Below, one piece after another: positions 1 to 8,061 of a stretch of DNA of 64,000 nucleotides. A program made the position numbers and the translations under genes. Where the stretch lies: the NCBI GenBank assembly GCA_913019965.1, contig CAJVZR010000016.1, forward strand, positions 1 through 64,000, read 5' to 3'. Origin of the DNA: an uncultured Oleispira sp. GTDB taxonomy: Bacteria > Pseudomonadota > Gammaproteobacteria > Pseudomonadales > Oceanobacteraceae. The notes beneath the pieces were generated by a model that saw nothing but the letters and a program-made list of their open reading frames with translations, did not search any database and was not told the origin of the DNA. The number at the start of each line of letters is the position of its first letter. Position 1 is the first letter of the stretch.

Positions 1-933
1 CAAATCTTCAACCAAGCTTTCTAATTTTGCACGAGTCACTTTAACGTTTAAGTGCTTAGGACCAGACGCATCAGCAGTGATGTAAGGAAGGTTAACGTCA
101 GTCTGCTGTGCAGAAGACAATTCAACTTTCGCTTTTTCGCCCGCTTCTTTCAAACGCTGCATCGCTAGTGGGTCACCCTTAAGGTCCATACCACTTTCTT
201 TCTTAAATTCGTCCGCAAGATAATCGATCATGCGCATATCGAAATCTTCACCACCTAGGAAAGTATCACCGTTAGTCGCTAATACTTCGAACTGGGTTTC
301 GCCATCAACATCAGCGATTTCGATGATAGAGATATCGAAAGTACCACCACCTAAGTCATATACAGCGATCGTTTTGTCGCCAGTCGTATGGTCAAGACCA
401 TAAGCCAATGCCGCAGCGGTTGGCTCGTTGATGATTCGCTTAACTTCTAGACCGGCAATTTTACCCGCATCTTTAGTTGCTTGACGCTGTTGATCATTAA
501 AGTAAGCAGGTACTGTAATTACAGCTTCTGTTACTGCTTCACCTAAATATTCTTCTGCAGTCTTCTTCATCTTCTTCAAGACTTCAGCAGAAACCTGTGG
601 TGGAGCCATCTTCTGGCCATTCGCTTCAACCCAAGCATCACCGTTATCGGCACCAACGATCTTGTAAGGAACCATAGAGATGTCTTTCTGAACAACATCA
701 TCTTTAAACTTACGACCAATTAAACGCTTAACAGCAAAAAGAGTATTATCTGGGTTAGTCACGGCTTGACGCTTAGCTGGCTGGCCAACCAATACTTCTT
801 CACCGGTATAAGCGATGATAGAAGGAGTTGTGCGATCGCCTTCAGCGTTCTCGATTACTTTTGGCTTGTCACCATCTAATACTGATAAACAAGAGTTAGT
901 TGTACCTAAATCGATACCAATGATCTTACCCAT
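1..933 (-). CDS. dnaK: Chaperone DnaK (Hsp70), N-terminal ATPase part, cut by window edge
   Basis: DnaK is the ATP-driven Hsp70 chaperone of the cytoplasm, working with DnaJ and the exchange factor GrpE. The visible 311 codons begin [15 protein letters not shown], the phosphate-1 motif of the actin-like ATPase domain, and continue through [15 protein letters not shown] and the phosphate-2 motif [10 protein letters not shown]. The frame stays open to base 1, so the rest of the ATPase domain, the substrate-binding domain and the lid lie outside the window. The start at 933 follows a GGAGAT ribosome-binding site. It lies 181 bases downstream of grpE on the same strand, in the usual grpE-dnaK order. 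I see no strong separate promoter in the gap, so it is probably co-transcribed from the sigma-32 promoter in front of grpE. Identity is certain from sequence. Confidence 0.97.
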   Translation of the reverse strand, partial: MGKIIGIDLGTTNSCLSVLDGDKPKVIENAEGDRTTPSIIAYTGEEVLVGQPAKRQAVTNPDNTLFAVKRLIGRKFKDDVVQKDISMVPYKIVGADNGDAWVEANGQKMAPPQVSAEVLKKMKKTAEEYLGEAVTEAVITVPAYFNDQQRQATKDAGKIAGLEVKRIINEPTAAALAYGLDHTTGDKTIAVYDLGGGTFDISIIEIADVDGETQFEVLATNGDTFLGGEDFDMRMIDYLADEFKKESGMDLKGDPLAMQRLKEAGEKAKVELSSAQQTDVNLPYITADASGPKHLNVKVTRAKLESLVEDL

Positions 934-1114
934 AATTTGGATCTCCAATCTGTCTGGCTTGGCCAGTTCTTAAATTCAATAAACGATTAATAAATCGTTA
1001 AAAATGTTTTATCTTTTGATGAAACTTATATAAGTCTCAGCTTTCATATTTCAAGGCTAAATGCGCAATATTTGCTGACTTTTTAGCCTTTAGTTATTCT
1101 TTAGGCACTCAAGC

Positions 1115-1708
1115 CTACGCGTTCTCATCAATAGAAGGAGCGCCTTTCGATACCATTACCATAGCAGGGCGTAATAAACGGCCGTGTAGGCTATAGCCTT
1201 TCTGCATCACTGCCATCACGGTATTCGGTGGGAAGTCCGCATTTTCTTGCATCGCCATGGCTTGATGAAACTCAGGATTAAAGGTTTCGCCCTGCGGATC
1301 AATCGCTTCAACATTGAACTTAGTCAATGTTGAGATGAAGCCCTGCAATGTCATTTCGACACCTTCGCGCAATGCTTTAGTTGCTTCATCTTCTGGAGAC
1401 GCCGCAAGTGCACGGTCTAGGTTATCTAATACTGACAATAATTCGCGAGAGAACTTCTCTTGGCCAAACTTATGCGCTTTCTCTACATCTGCTTCGGCAC
1501 GACGACGTACGTTCTGGGCATCCGCTTGAACACGTAACATCTGATCTTTAGTTTCTGCAACTTCTGCATTAGCCGCTTCCAGCTCAGCTCTCAATGCTTC
1601 TTCAACAGATACTTCTTCAGCAGCTTGAGCTTGCTCTTCTACTGTTTCTACCTGCTCTTCCACATCAACAGTAGTGGTTTCTACATTTTCGTCATTCTGC
1701 TGTGACAT
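1115..1708 (-). CDS. grpE: Nucleotide exchange factor GrpE
   Basis: GrpE is a homodimeric cytoplasmic cochaperone that releases ADP from DnaK. The 197-residue protein has the usual plan: an acidic low-complexity N-terminus (about residues 1-45, rich in Glu and Val), a long helix, then the C-terminal beta domain with the family signature around [19 protein letters not shown]. The start at 1708 is supported by an AGAGGAAA ribosome-binding site a few bases upstream. It heads the grpE-dnaK unit and is divergent from recN across a 246-base intergenic region that holds a sigma-32 promoter for this gene and a LexA-controlled promoter for recN. Length and motifs are normal for the family. Confidence 0.97.
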   Translation of the reverse strand: MSQQNDENVETTTVDVEEQVETVEEQAQAAEEVSVEEALRAELEAANAEVAETKDQMLRVQADAQNVRRRAEADVEKAHKFGQEKFSRELLSVLDNLDRALAASPEDEATKALREGVEMTLQGFISTLTKFNVEAIDPQGETFNPEFHQAMAMQENADFPPNTVMAVMQKGYSLHGRLLRPAMVMVSKGAPSIDENA

Positions 1709-1798
1709 GAATATTTCCTCTAAAAATTGCTCTTAACCCGATGCTATATCCGACTCTCAATTGGAGAAGGTTATAAGGGCTGCTTATTGTGAAATTCT

Positions 1799-1826
1799 AT
1801 ATGGGGCTAGCCCTTGTCCTTTCAAG
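1799..1826 (-). promoter_or_regulatory. Sigma-32 (heat-shock) promoter of grpE-dnaK
   Basis: Read on the minus strand, CTTGAAA (1820-1826) is followed after exactly 13 bases by CCCCATAT (1799-1806). This matches the sigma-32 consensus (CTTGAAA, 13-15 bases, CCCCATnT) nearly perfectly. It lies about 90 bases in front of the grpE start, as expected for heat-shock control of the chaperone unit. Confidence 0.85.
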
Positions 1827-1853
1827 GGTAAAAGCACAACAAATTAAGGGCAA

Positions 1854-1882
1854 TTGATTAATACTTGCTCAGTCAGTATTTT
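1854..1882 (+). promoter_or_regulatory. Predicted sigma-70 promoter of recN
   Basis: TTGATT (1854-1859), a 17-base spacer and TATTTT (1877-1882) form a plausible -35/-10 pair immediately upstream of the LexA boxes. The boxes would cover the transcription start, which is the usual arrangement for an SOS promoter. Confidence 0.5.
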
Positions 1883-1884
1883 TA

Positions 1885-1915
1885 CTGTACAAATAAACAC
1901 TGTACAGACATACAG
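1885..1915 (+). promoter_or_regulatory. Tandem LexA boxes (SOS operator) of recN
   Basis: A perfect CTGT-N8-ACAG box is at 1900-1915. A second box with one mismatch (CTGT-N8-ACAC) lies just upstream at 1885-1900. LexA binds CTGT-N8-ACAG in gammaproteobacteria, and E. coli recN also carries more than one box. The position, 40 to 70 bases before the recN start, fits SOS repression. Confidence 0.85.
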
Positions 1916-1954
1916 ACAAAAGATTCAAATCAAACGCCTTAGCAGGAGCCCAAT

Positions 1955-3655
1955 ATGCTTGTTCATTTATCGATTTCACAATTTTCACTCGTTGAGCACC
2001 TTGAACTTGAACTCAAAGCAGGGATGACCACGATTACTGGGGAAACGGGTGCCGGTAAATCCATTCTTTTAGGGGCTCTAGGCCTAGCCTTAGGCAATCG
2101 CATTGATGGCAATGTTGTGCGCAATGGCGCAGAAAAAGCAGATATAAGTGCCACCTTCATCATCAATGAAAAAGTGACCAAATGGCTCGATAGCCATGAC
2201 TACCCGATTGAGGACGATACTTGCATATTACGCAGGGTAATTACCCAAGAAGGCCGCAGTCGTGGTTATATTAATGGCCGTAATGCCTCTGCTACTGAGC
2301 TAAAGGCACTAGCCAATCAGTTAATCGACATTCACGGCCAGCATGCTCATCAATCGTTAATGCAAAAAGATGCGCCGCGAAAATTACTTGATAACTATGC
2401 CGGTACTCGCAGCTTATGCCAAAAAACCAAACAAGCTTTCCAAGCCTGGCAATTGAAACTGAAGCAAAAAAATAATCTACAAGAAGATAGCGCCGAGCAG
2501 CAGGCACAACGACAACTGCTCACCTATCAGGTGCAGGAGCTGGATAATCTTCAACTCGTCGCCAATGAAGTCCCCGAATTAGAAGCCGAACTCAAACGCT
2601 TAAGTAACGCTGATGCCATTATGCTTTCAGGTCAGCAAGCACTTACTCTTTGCGCCGAGGGCGATACTGATGACTCCTCAAGCTCAGCATCCGGATCACA
2701 AGGCAGCGCTTTAAAACAGGTACAACAAGCCATTCAACAATTGGATCAAATTGATGATGATAATGCCGCACTAAAAGAAAGCCGCGAATTTCTAAACCAA
2801 GCCCAAATTCAGCTAGAAGAAGCCAACGATGCATTGCATAACTACATCAACAAAGTAGAAATCAATCCGCAGCGCTTACAGCAGATAGACCAGCGCCTAG
2901 GCGCCATTTATGATTTGGCCAGAAAACATCAAGTACGCGCTGATGCACTGCACGACAAATGGCAGGACTTAAGCGATCAACTAAGCGCGTTGAACTTTAG
3001 CGATGACGATATGGAAGCGTTAATTCAGCAGGTTAGCGATTTAGAGCAGGGCTATTTAAAGCATGCCCAGCAATTAAGTAAAAAACGTCATAAAGCGGCC
3101 AGCAAGCTTGATAAAGAAGTGAATACTCACTTTGAAGCTCTAGCATTGAGCAATGCTCGCCTACAAACTGAGATCAACAGTAATGAACAAGAAGCTAATA
3201 GCCACGGCATTGATGATATTGATTTATTAGTTCAAACCAACCCAGGCATGCCAATGGGTGCACTAAGCAAGGTAGCTTCAGGAGGGGAACTCTCTCGTAT
3301 TAGCTTAGCCATTCAAGTGATCACAGCTCAAACCAGTAATATTCCTAGCCTTATTTTCGATGAAGTCGATGTAGGCATTGGTGGTGGTACTGCTGAGCGA
3401 GTTGGACGTTTATTGAATCAACTGGGCCAACATAGCCAAGTACTTTGTGTAACTCACCAACCGCAAGTTGCCGCTCAAGCACAAAATCATCTACAAGTGA
3501 GCAAGATCGCAGGAGATGAGCAAACCTTTACCAATATTCGAGCTCTGGACAATAAACAGCGAACTGAAGAGATTGCTCGTATGCTAGGTGGTGTAGAAAT
3601 TACACAAAATACCCTGGATCACGCTCAAGAGATGCTCGCCATGGGAAATGGCTAG
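1955..3655 (+). CDS. recN: DNA repair protein RecN
   Basis: RecN is a cytoplasmic SMC-like ATPase recruited to double-strand breaks, where it helps RecA-dependent repair. The 566-residue protein has a Walker A motif GETGAGKS at residues 29-36, a long central coiled-coil region, the ABC signature SGGELS near residue 442 and a Walker B segment LIFDEVD near residue 469, followed by THQPQVAA. This split-ATPase layout and the length are those of RecN. The ATG at 1955 follows an AGGAG ribosome-binding site. Two LexA boxes and a promoter lie directly upstream, so it should be induced by DNA damage. A strong bidirectional terminator separates it from fur. Confidence 0.97.
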   Translation: MLVHLSISQFSLVEHLELELKAGMTTITGETGAGKSILLGALGLALGNRIDGNVVRNGAEKADISATFIINEKVTKWLDSHDYPIEDDTCILRRVITQEGRSRGYINGRNASATELKALANQLIDIHGQHAHQSLMQKDAPRKLLDNYAGTRSLCQKTKQAFQAWQLKLKQKNNLQEDSAEQQAQRQLLTYQVQELDNLQLVANEVPELEAELKRLSNADAIMLSGQQALTLCAEGDTDDSSSSASGSQGSALKQVQQAIQQLDQIDDDNAALKESREFLNQAQIQLEEANDALHNYINKVEINPQRLQQIDQRLGAIYDLARKHQVRADALHDKWQDLSDQLSALNFSDDDMEALIQQVSDLEQGYLKHAQQLSKKRHKAASKLDKEVNTHFEALALSNARLQTEINSNEQEANSHGIDDIDLLVQTNPGMPMGALSKVASGGELSRISLAIQVITAQTSNIPSLIFDEVDVGIGGGTAERVGRLLNQLGQHSQVLCVTHQPQVAAQAQNHLQVSKIAGDEQTFTNIRALDNKQRTEEIARMLGGVEITQNTLDHAQEMLAMGNG

Positions 3656-3667
3656 CTAATGATGGCC

Positions 3668-3708
3668 AAAAAAAAGCCCTTAATTAGACACTAATTAAGG
3701 GCTTTTTT
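3668..3708. terminator. Bidirectional intrinsic terminator between recN and fur
   Basis: A perfect 14-bp stem (AAGCCCTTAATTAG at 3674-3687 with its complement at 3691-3704), a 3-base loop, and A and T runs on either side. It can end recN on the plus strand and fur on the minus strand. Confidence 0.9.
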
Positions 3709-3735
3709 ATCGACTGGCTATACAACTAGAAGAAA

Positions 3736-4143
3736 TTACTTCTTCGGGCGTACATACAGTACCAAGCTATGATCAACTAGATCAAAGCCGTGCTCTTCAG
3801 CAATTTCATGCTGTAGACGCTCAATCTGATCGTTAGTAAATTCAATCACATCACCATTTTCCATATTCACCATATGGTCGTGATGATCACCGCGAGCTAA
3901 TTCAAATACAGAATGCCCGCTATCGAAGTTATGGCGCGTTACCAGCTCTGCCGTTTCAAATTGAGTCAATACACGGTATACCGTGGCAAGACCCACATCT
4001 TCACCCGCTTCGATTAATGCCTTATATACATCTTCAGCGCTCATATGACGCGCAGTAGAGTTTTCTAAAATTTGTAGAATCTTCACGCGGGGTAGCGTTA
4101 CTTTTAAACCAACTTTACGTAGTTCAGCATTTTGATCTGACAT
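3736..4143 (-). CDS. fur: Ferric uptake regulator Fur
   Basis: Fur is the Fe(II)-sensing repressor of iron acquisition genes. The 135-residue protein (ATG at 4143; a GTG one codon upstream is possible but GAGGAAG fits the ATG) has the winged-helix domain with DVGLATVYRVL, the metal-site cluster HHDH followed by GDVIEF, and the C-terminal dimerisation domain. It closely resembles pseudomonad Fur. The protein has no cysteine, so the CxxC structural zinc site of E. coli Fur is absent; pseudomonad Fur is likewise known to do without it. It is divergent from bamE, a neighbour pair conserved in Pseudomonas and relatives. A Fur-box-like site elsewhere in this window precedes bfd. Confidence 0.96.
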   Translation of the reverse strand: MSDQNAELRKVGLKVTLPRVKILQILENSTARHMSAEDVYKALIEAGEDVGLATVYRVLTQFETAELVTRHNFDSGHSVFELARGDHHDHMVNMENGDVIEFTNDQIERLQHEIAEEHGFDLVDHSLVLYVRPKK

Positions 4144-4233
4144 CACTTCCTCGAATATTTCGCAACGGCTTACAGCAATTTACTTTATCAGGTATTATCA
4201 AGACTTCTCAAGACAAAGCAATTAGCAATTACC

Positions 4234-4626
4234 ATGCAATTTAGAATTCTTACTATTTTACTCAGTTTTATATTTATTTCAGCCTGTAGTATCCCAAAAG
4301 TGTACAAACTTACGGTACAACAAGGAAATATTGTTACTCAAGACATGCTTGATGAGTTAAAAGTCGGTATGACCAAACGTCAGGTCGCCTATGTTATGGG
4401 GACACCACTTATTCGCTCACCTTATCAACAAGAGCGCTGGGATTACTTATATACCCTAGAGCGCCGCGATAAAGTAGTTAAAGATTATCAAGTAACGGTA
4501 TTCTTTAAAGATGAAATTTACACACACTTTGAAGGCGAAGTTCCACAAGAAGAGAAGCCTGAGAAACAACAAGAAGTCTTGGAAGAAAAGAAAGACAACA
4601 ACCTACTTAACATTCCAAGCGAATAG
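4234..4626 (+). CDS. bamE: Outer membrane assembly lipoprotein BamE (SmpA/OmlA)
   Basis: BamE is a small lipoprotein of the BAM complex that inserts beta-barrel proteins into the outer membrane. The 130-residue protein has a lipoprotein signal with the lipobox ISAC, giving acylated Cys18, then the SmpA/OmlA domain: the VGMTKRQVAYVMGTP motif and the RWDYLYTL segment. The C-terminal tail after about residue 105 is Glu/Lys-rich and looks disordered. The ribosome-binding site is weak. It is divergent from fur and convergent with rnfH, matching the order in Pseudomonas. Confidence 0.95.
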   Translation: MQFRILTILLSFIFISACSIPKVYKLTVQQGNIVTQDMLDELKVGMTKRQVAYVMGTPLIRSPYQQERWDYLYTLERRDKVVKDYQVTVFFKDEIYTHFEGEVPQEEKPEKQQEVLEEKKDNNLLNIPSE

Positions 4627-4688
4627 CGTTAAACCAGCTCAATTCGCTATGAACGTTAAGTAGAACCACTAGTAATCTAGCGGGCGGC

Positions 4689-4982
4689 TTATTTAGCCGC
4701 CTTAGCAGCACGATTTGCTCGCGCTGCTTTGGGGTCGATCAAGAGTGGGCGGTAAATTTCAATACGATCCCCTTCTTTTAGCAGCTCAGTATCTGGGCTA
4801 CGAACCGCTTTACCAAAAATCCCCAACTTAGACTCAGCAATATCCAGCTCAGAAAACTCTTTATCTAGCCCGGATAACTCTGCACCTTGGCGAACGGTAG
4901 TACCTTGATCAACTTTCAGACTGACCAACTTCTGTTTATGCGCTAAGCCATAAACCACTTCAATCTCTATTTGTTCATTCAT
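4689..4982 (-). CDS. rnfH: RnfH family ubiquitin-like protein
   Basis: RnfH is a small ubiquitin-fold protein (UPF0125) of unclear biochemical role, encoded next to ratA in many proteobacteria. I place the start at the ATG at 4982: from there MNEQIEIEVVYG aligns with the N-terminus of E. coli RnfH. A GTG 15 bases upstream would add five residues and has no visible ribosome-binding site. The IEIYRPLLIDPK motif near the C-terminus is typical, and the Ala/Lys/Arg-rich tail is normal. It starts about 30 bases after ratA and is probably co-transcribed with it. The 97-residue length fits the family. Confidence 0.9.
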   Translation of the reverse strand: MNEQIEIEVVYGLAHKQKLVSLKVDQGTTVRQGAELSGLDKEFSELDIAESKLGIFGKAVRSPDTELLKEGDRIEIYRPLLIDPKAARANRAAKAAK

Positions 4983-5011
4983 AATCACTACTTTCACTAT
5001 ATTCGATAGGC

Positions 5012-5443
5012 TTAGCTATAAACTTGCTTTGCACGCTGGACGAAAGAATCGACCATGGTAGTTGCCATTTGTTTGAAAACAGCCCCCAAAGCAATACCTG
5101 CTAACTTATTATTCACTTCAAAATCCATATCAAATGAAACCTTGCAGGCTTCATCCGATAGACGATGAAAGTGCCATACTCCAACAAATCGGCTGAATGG
5201 CCCATCCACCAAAGATAATTCCATCCGTTCTGGAAATTGCAATAAATTGCGCGTCGTAAAGGTCTGATTCACCCCTACCTTGCTAATGGTTAAACTAGCC
5301 ACCAGCTCTTCTTCTGTTTTTGAAATTAGCTCTGTGGCTGCACAGCCCGGTAAAAATTGCGGATAACTTTCCACATCATTTACCAAGGCATACATCTGTT
5401 CAGCGCTGTGCATAACAAGTGCACTGCGAGTAATCGACGTCAT
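5012..5443 (-). CDS. ratA: RatA/Coq10 family START-domain protein
   Basis: This 143-residue protein is a single START/Bet v1-like domain (Coq10/RatA family). E. coli RatA was described as blocking association of 70S ribosome subunits, and its eukaryotic relatives (Coq10) bind ubiquinone and support respiration; both roles are known for the family and neither is shown here. The N-terminal segment with LVNDVESYPQFLPGC is diagnostic. Its position with rnfH near smpB is conserved in gammaproteobacteria. Here a symporter gene is inserted between ratA and smpB. Length and start are normal. Confidence 0.9.
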   Translation of the reverse strand: MTSITRSALVMHSAEQMYALVNDVESYPQFLPGCAATELISKTEEELVASLTISKVGVNQTFTTRNLLQFPERMELSLVDGPFSRFVGVWHFHRLSDEACKVSFDMDFEVNNKLAGIALGAVFKQMATTMVDSFVQRAKQVYS

Positions 5444-5474
5444 TCTCTCTCGCTCCCCCTAAAAACAAATAGCC

Positions 5475-6836
5475 TTAATTGAAAAGACCTAAACCATGAA
5501 GGAAGATCACACAAACCGCTGCTGGCGAAATGTAACGCACAACAAAACGCCAAGCATTAAATACCGCTTCATTTTCAATATTGGCCTCTTTTTTAACCAG
5601 CTCACTGGAGGCAAACCAACCAACGAATACCGCAATTAATAGCCCACCTAATGGCAGCATGATATTGGCGGTTAAGAAATCTAAAGTATCAAAGAAGGTT
5701 TTACCAAACAGTTTATATTCTGCCCAATCATTGAAAGACAGCACAGTCCCCAGACCTAATAACCAAGCGAAACCACATACCGCGGCCGTAGCACCGATGC
5801 GACTAAAACCCTTCTCAACGGCCCAAGCAACCGCAGGCTCAGCAATAGAAATGGCAGAGCTCCACGCCGCAATGGCAACCAATATAAAGAAAACGGTTCC
5901 AAAGAATTCGCCACCCGCCATACTACCAAACGCTAACGGCAAAGTTTGGAACATCAAACCAGGCCCTGCAGAAGGCTCTAAGCCATTACTGAATACGATG
6001 GCAAAAATAACCATGCCCGCAACTAAAGCAACCAGAGTATCTAATACACCGACCCACAGAATTGTCTTCCCTAAAGACTGCTCTTGCGGCATATAAGCGC
6101 CATAAGCCATGATCGCTCCCATACCTAAGCTCAAGGTAAAGAAGGCATGACCCAATGCAACAACAAAGCTTTCTCCGGTTAACTTAGAGAAATCAAAATC
6201 AAATAAGAAGTGTAATCCTTGACCAAAACCCGAAAGCGTTAAGCTGTAGCCAAACAGAATAAGCAATAATACGAACAATACTGGCATCAATATTTTCAAT
6301 GCGGCTTCCAAGCCTTTATTAACACCACGCGCAATCACAACCCCTGTCAGCAACATAAATACAGAATGCCAAATTGTTAAACCCACAGGATCGGAAACCA
6401 GGTTACCAAAGGTTTCACCGGCAAATGCCGCATCAGAACCGGTAAAATCGCCACCAGCCAACTTCAGAATATAGGCCAGAGACCAGCCTGCAATCACACT
6501 GTAGAAAGACAAAATAAAGAAGCCAGATATTGCCCCCATCCAGCCGATACCATGAAAGAACTTCGGCGCCCCCGTATCTTCCGTCATTTTAGCCATGGCA
6601 TTAATTGGGCTCATACGTGTTTTACGTCCCAATAAAACTTCCGCCAACATCACCGGAATACCGGCAGCAAAAATACAGGCTAGATAGACCAATACAAACG
6701 CACCACCACCGTTTTCACCGGTGATATAAGGAAATTTCCACAGATTACCAAGACCTACCGCTGAACCGGTTGCCGCTAAAATAAAGGTCCAGCGTCCCGA
6801 CCATATACCGTGCATACCGCGTTTTTGATCTGACAT
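5475..6836 (-). CDS. Sodium-dependent transporter, neurotransmitter:sodium symporter (SNF/NSS) family
   Basis: This is a 453-residue inner membrane transporter with about 11-12 hydrophobic segments. The first helix carries the family signature GSAVGLGNLWKFPY (residues 24-37), which forms the unwound Na+ and substrate site in LeuT-type symporters. Such bacterial proteins take up amino acids or related small amines with Na+; the substrate cannot be read from sequence. It ends 31 bases upstream of ratA on the same strand and is divergent from smpB. The position between ratA and smpB is unusual compared with the ordinary smpB-ratA neighbourhood. Confidence 0.9.
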   Translation of the reverse strand: MSDQKRGMHGIWSGRWTFILAATGSAVGLGNLWKFPYITGENGGGAFVLVYLACIFAAGIPVMLAEVLLGRKTRMSPINAMAKMTEDTGAPKFFHGIGWMGAISGFFILSFYSVIAGWSLAYILKLAGGDFTGSDAAFAGETFGNLVSDPVGLTIWHSVFMLLTGVVIARGVNKGLEAALKILMPVLFVLLLILFGYSLTLSGFGQGLHFLFDFDFSKLTGESFVVALGHAFFTLSLGMGAIMAYGAYMPQEQSLGKTILWVGVLDTLVALVAGMVIFAIVFSNGLEPSAGPGLMFQTLPLAFGSMAGGEFFGTVFFILVAIAAWSSAISIAEPAVAWAVEKGFSRIGATAAVCGFAWLLGLGTVLSFNDWAEYKLFGKTFFDTLDFLTANIMLPLGGLLIAVFVGWFASSELVKKEANIENEAVFNAWRFVVRYISPAAVCVIFLHGLGLFN

Positions 6837-6935
6837 ATTCTGATCTCATGCAAAAGTGGTTATCAATTTTAACCCCTATTGTCTAAAATTTCGGACAAAG
6901 CCACAAGGGCCGTGCTTTTTATAGTTTCATTCCGC

Positions 6936-6941
6936 TATAAT
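6936..6941 (+). promoter_or_regulatory. Consensus -10 element six bases before the smpB ATG
   Basis: A perfect TATAAT ends at 6941 and the smpB ATG starts at 6948. The expected transcription start would fall on or beside the A of the ATG. No ribosome-binding site is visible, which suggests a leaderless or near-leaderless smpB transcript. A convincing -35 hexamer is not obvious. Confidence 0.5.
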
Positions 6942-6947
6942 GCCGCC

Positions 6948-7430
6948 ATGGCTAAAAAGAAAAAATCTGGAAACAGTGGCAATACAATTGCTCAAAACAA
7001 AAAAGCTCGTCACGACTTTCATCTCAGCAATAATACCGAGTGTGGTGTTGTGCTTACGGGCTGGGAAGTAAAGGCACTGCGTGCAGGTCGATGCCAACTG
7101 GTTGACTCCTACGTATTTATACGCGATGGCGAAGCTTGGTTATATGGTTGCTTAATAACCGCCCTACCAACCGCCACGGCTTATATCATTACCGAGCCGA
7201 AGCGCGAACGTAAATTACTTCTGCATAAGCGTGAAATTGAAAAGCTAGAACAGCAGATCAATGCCAAAGGCTATACCTGTGTATGTACTGCGCTTTATTG
7301 GAAAGGACATATCGTGAAAGTCGATATTGCTTTGGCTAAAGGCAAGCAAGATCACGACAAGCGTAATGCCGATAAAGATAAAGACTGGGCTAAGCAGAAA
7401 GAACGTACGATGAAGCACTCTGTTCGCTAA
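6948..7430 (+). CDS. smpB: SsrA-binding protein SmpB
   Basis: SmpB binds tmRNA and places it in the A site of stalled ribosomes for trans-translation. The 160-residue protein starts at ATG 6948 (MAKKKKSGN), which aligns with E. coli SmpB; the frame extends upstream without good start signals. Family signatures are IAQNKKARHDF, GWEVKALRAGR and DSYVFIRDGEAWL, with the basic C-terminal tail ending KQKERTMKHSVR that enters the ribosomal decoding centre. Its partner RNA ssrA follows 180 bases downstream on the same strand. Confidence 0.96.
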   Translation: MAKKKKSGNSGNTIAQNKKARHDFHLSNNTECGVVLTGWEVKALRAGRCQLVDSYVFIRDGEAWLYGCLITALPTATAYIITEPKRERKLLLHKREIEKLEQQINAKGYTCVCTALYWKGHIVKVDIALAKGKQDHDKRNADKDKDWAKQKERTMKHSVR

Positions 7431-7610
7431 AACAGCTGAGCATTATTCATCCAGTTTATAAGATTGGCATTCTTTATTATTTAAACGCACGTTGAAATAG
7501 TAAATAATGCCCACATCTAGTAAACTAGAGTTACCTAGTTAATGATATTTCGATATTCAGCGCCTAACAGCCTAAATAAAGAGTAAGAGTATCAGTGACA
7601 ACAAGAATTC

Positions 7611-7965
7611 GGGGGCGCTCTGGATTCGACGTTGGTTACAAAGCTAAAGGTGCATGTCGAGAGTGTATGATAATCTCGTAAATACATATCATACAAAATT
7701 ATAGTCGCAAACGACGAAAACTACGCACTAGCAGCTTAGGCTGCTTACCTTTGAAGATGGTTGCCTATTACCATCGGATAAGGGCACGCAAAATAGGATC
7801 GACTGGCGGCTTCGCTCGTAGCTTAAGGTCTAAAACTAATCGAGCTCGCCCCGAACTCCCTGCCTCTTGGGCCGTGACGGGTTAACTTAATAAAGTGGCT
7901 AAGCATGTGAAGATCAGTTAGTGGCGGATTGACGGACGTGGGTTCAATTCCCACCGCCTCCACCA
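7611..7965 (+). ncRNA. ssrA: Transfer-messenger RNA (tmRNA)
   Basis: This is a one-piece tmRNA of 355 bases. The 5' end GGGGGCG pairs over seven bases with the 3' acceptor strand CGCCTCC (7955-7961), with a G-U at the third pair as in alanine tRNA; A and an encoded CCA follow (7962-7965). The conserved CTCTGGATTCGACG follows the 5' end and the T-arm GGGTTCAATTCCC is near the 3' end. The tag reading frame is at 7707-7739: GCA AAC GAC GAA AAC TAC GCA CTA GCA GCT then TAG, giving the peptide ANDENYALAA, the same as in E. coli. The 3' end also serves as the integration site of the following island. Confidence 0.97.
7938..7965 (+). other. Probable attL: ssrA 3' end used as integration site
   Basis: The integrase gene begins about 60 bases after the CCA end of ssrA, in the same direction. 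The tmRNA 3' end (T-arm plus acceptor) is a well-known target for tyrosine integrases, which restore the RNA end on insertion. I did not find a second copy of the T-arm/acceptor sequence between 8000 and 17000 by eye, so attR is not located and the exact core is unknown. Confidence 0.55.
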
Positions 7966-8010
7966 TATTAGGAAAAGCTCTTTGTTTTCAACGAGTTAGA
8001 CCTTAAAAGT

Positions 8011-8061
8011 CCCATTGTGACCTCTTGTGCATTACAAGGTGAGTTACAATGGGATTTTTTT
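8011..8061 (+). terminator. Hairpin and T-run after ssrA, overlapping the integrase start
   Basis: CCCATTGTGAC (8011-8021) pairs with the GTTACAATGGG side (to 8053) in an 11-bp stem with one G-T pair. After a small internal loop a further 6-bp stem (TCTTGT with ACAAGG) closes on a GCATT loop. ATTTTTTT follows directly. This has the form of the intrinsic terminator of ssrA. The integrase frame runs through it. Confidence 0.7.

Noticed and set aside
4683-4706. GC-rich hairpin (GGCGGCT/AGCCGCC) at the bamE-rnfH junction
   Set aside because: The stem overlaps the end of rnfH and has no T tract on either strand, so it is not called a terminator.
6879-6947. Longer SmpB start upstream of 6948
   Set aside because: The extra 23 residues are not similar to SmpB, the start would be TTG without a ribosome-binding site, and the -10 element lies inside this part.
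7441-7610. A promoter for ssrA
   Set aside because: TTGAAA at 7492 lacks a properly spaced -10 element and other candidates are weak; none was convincing enough to list.
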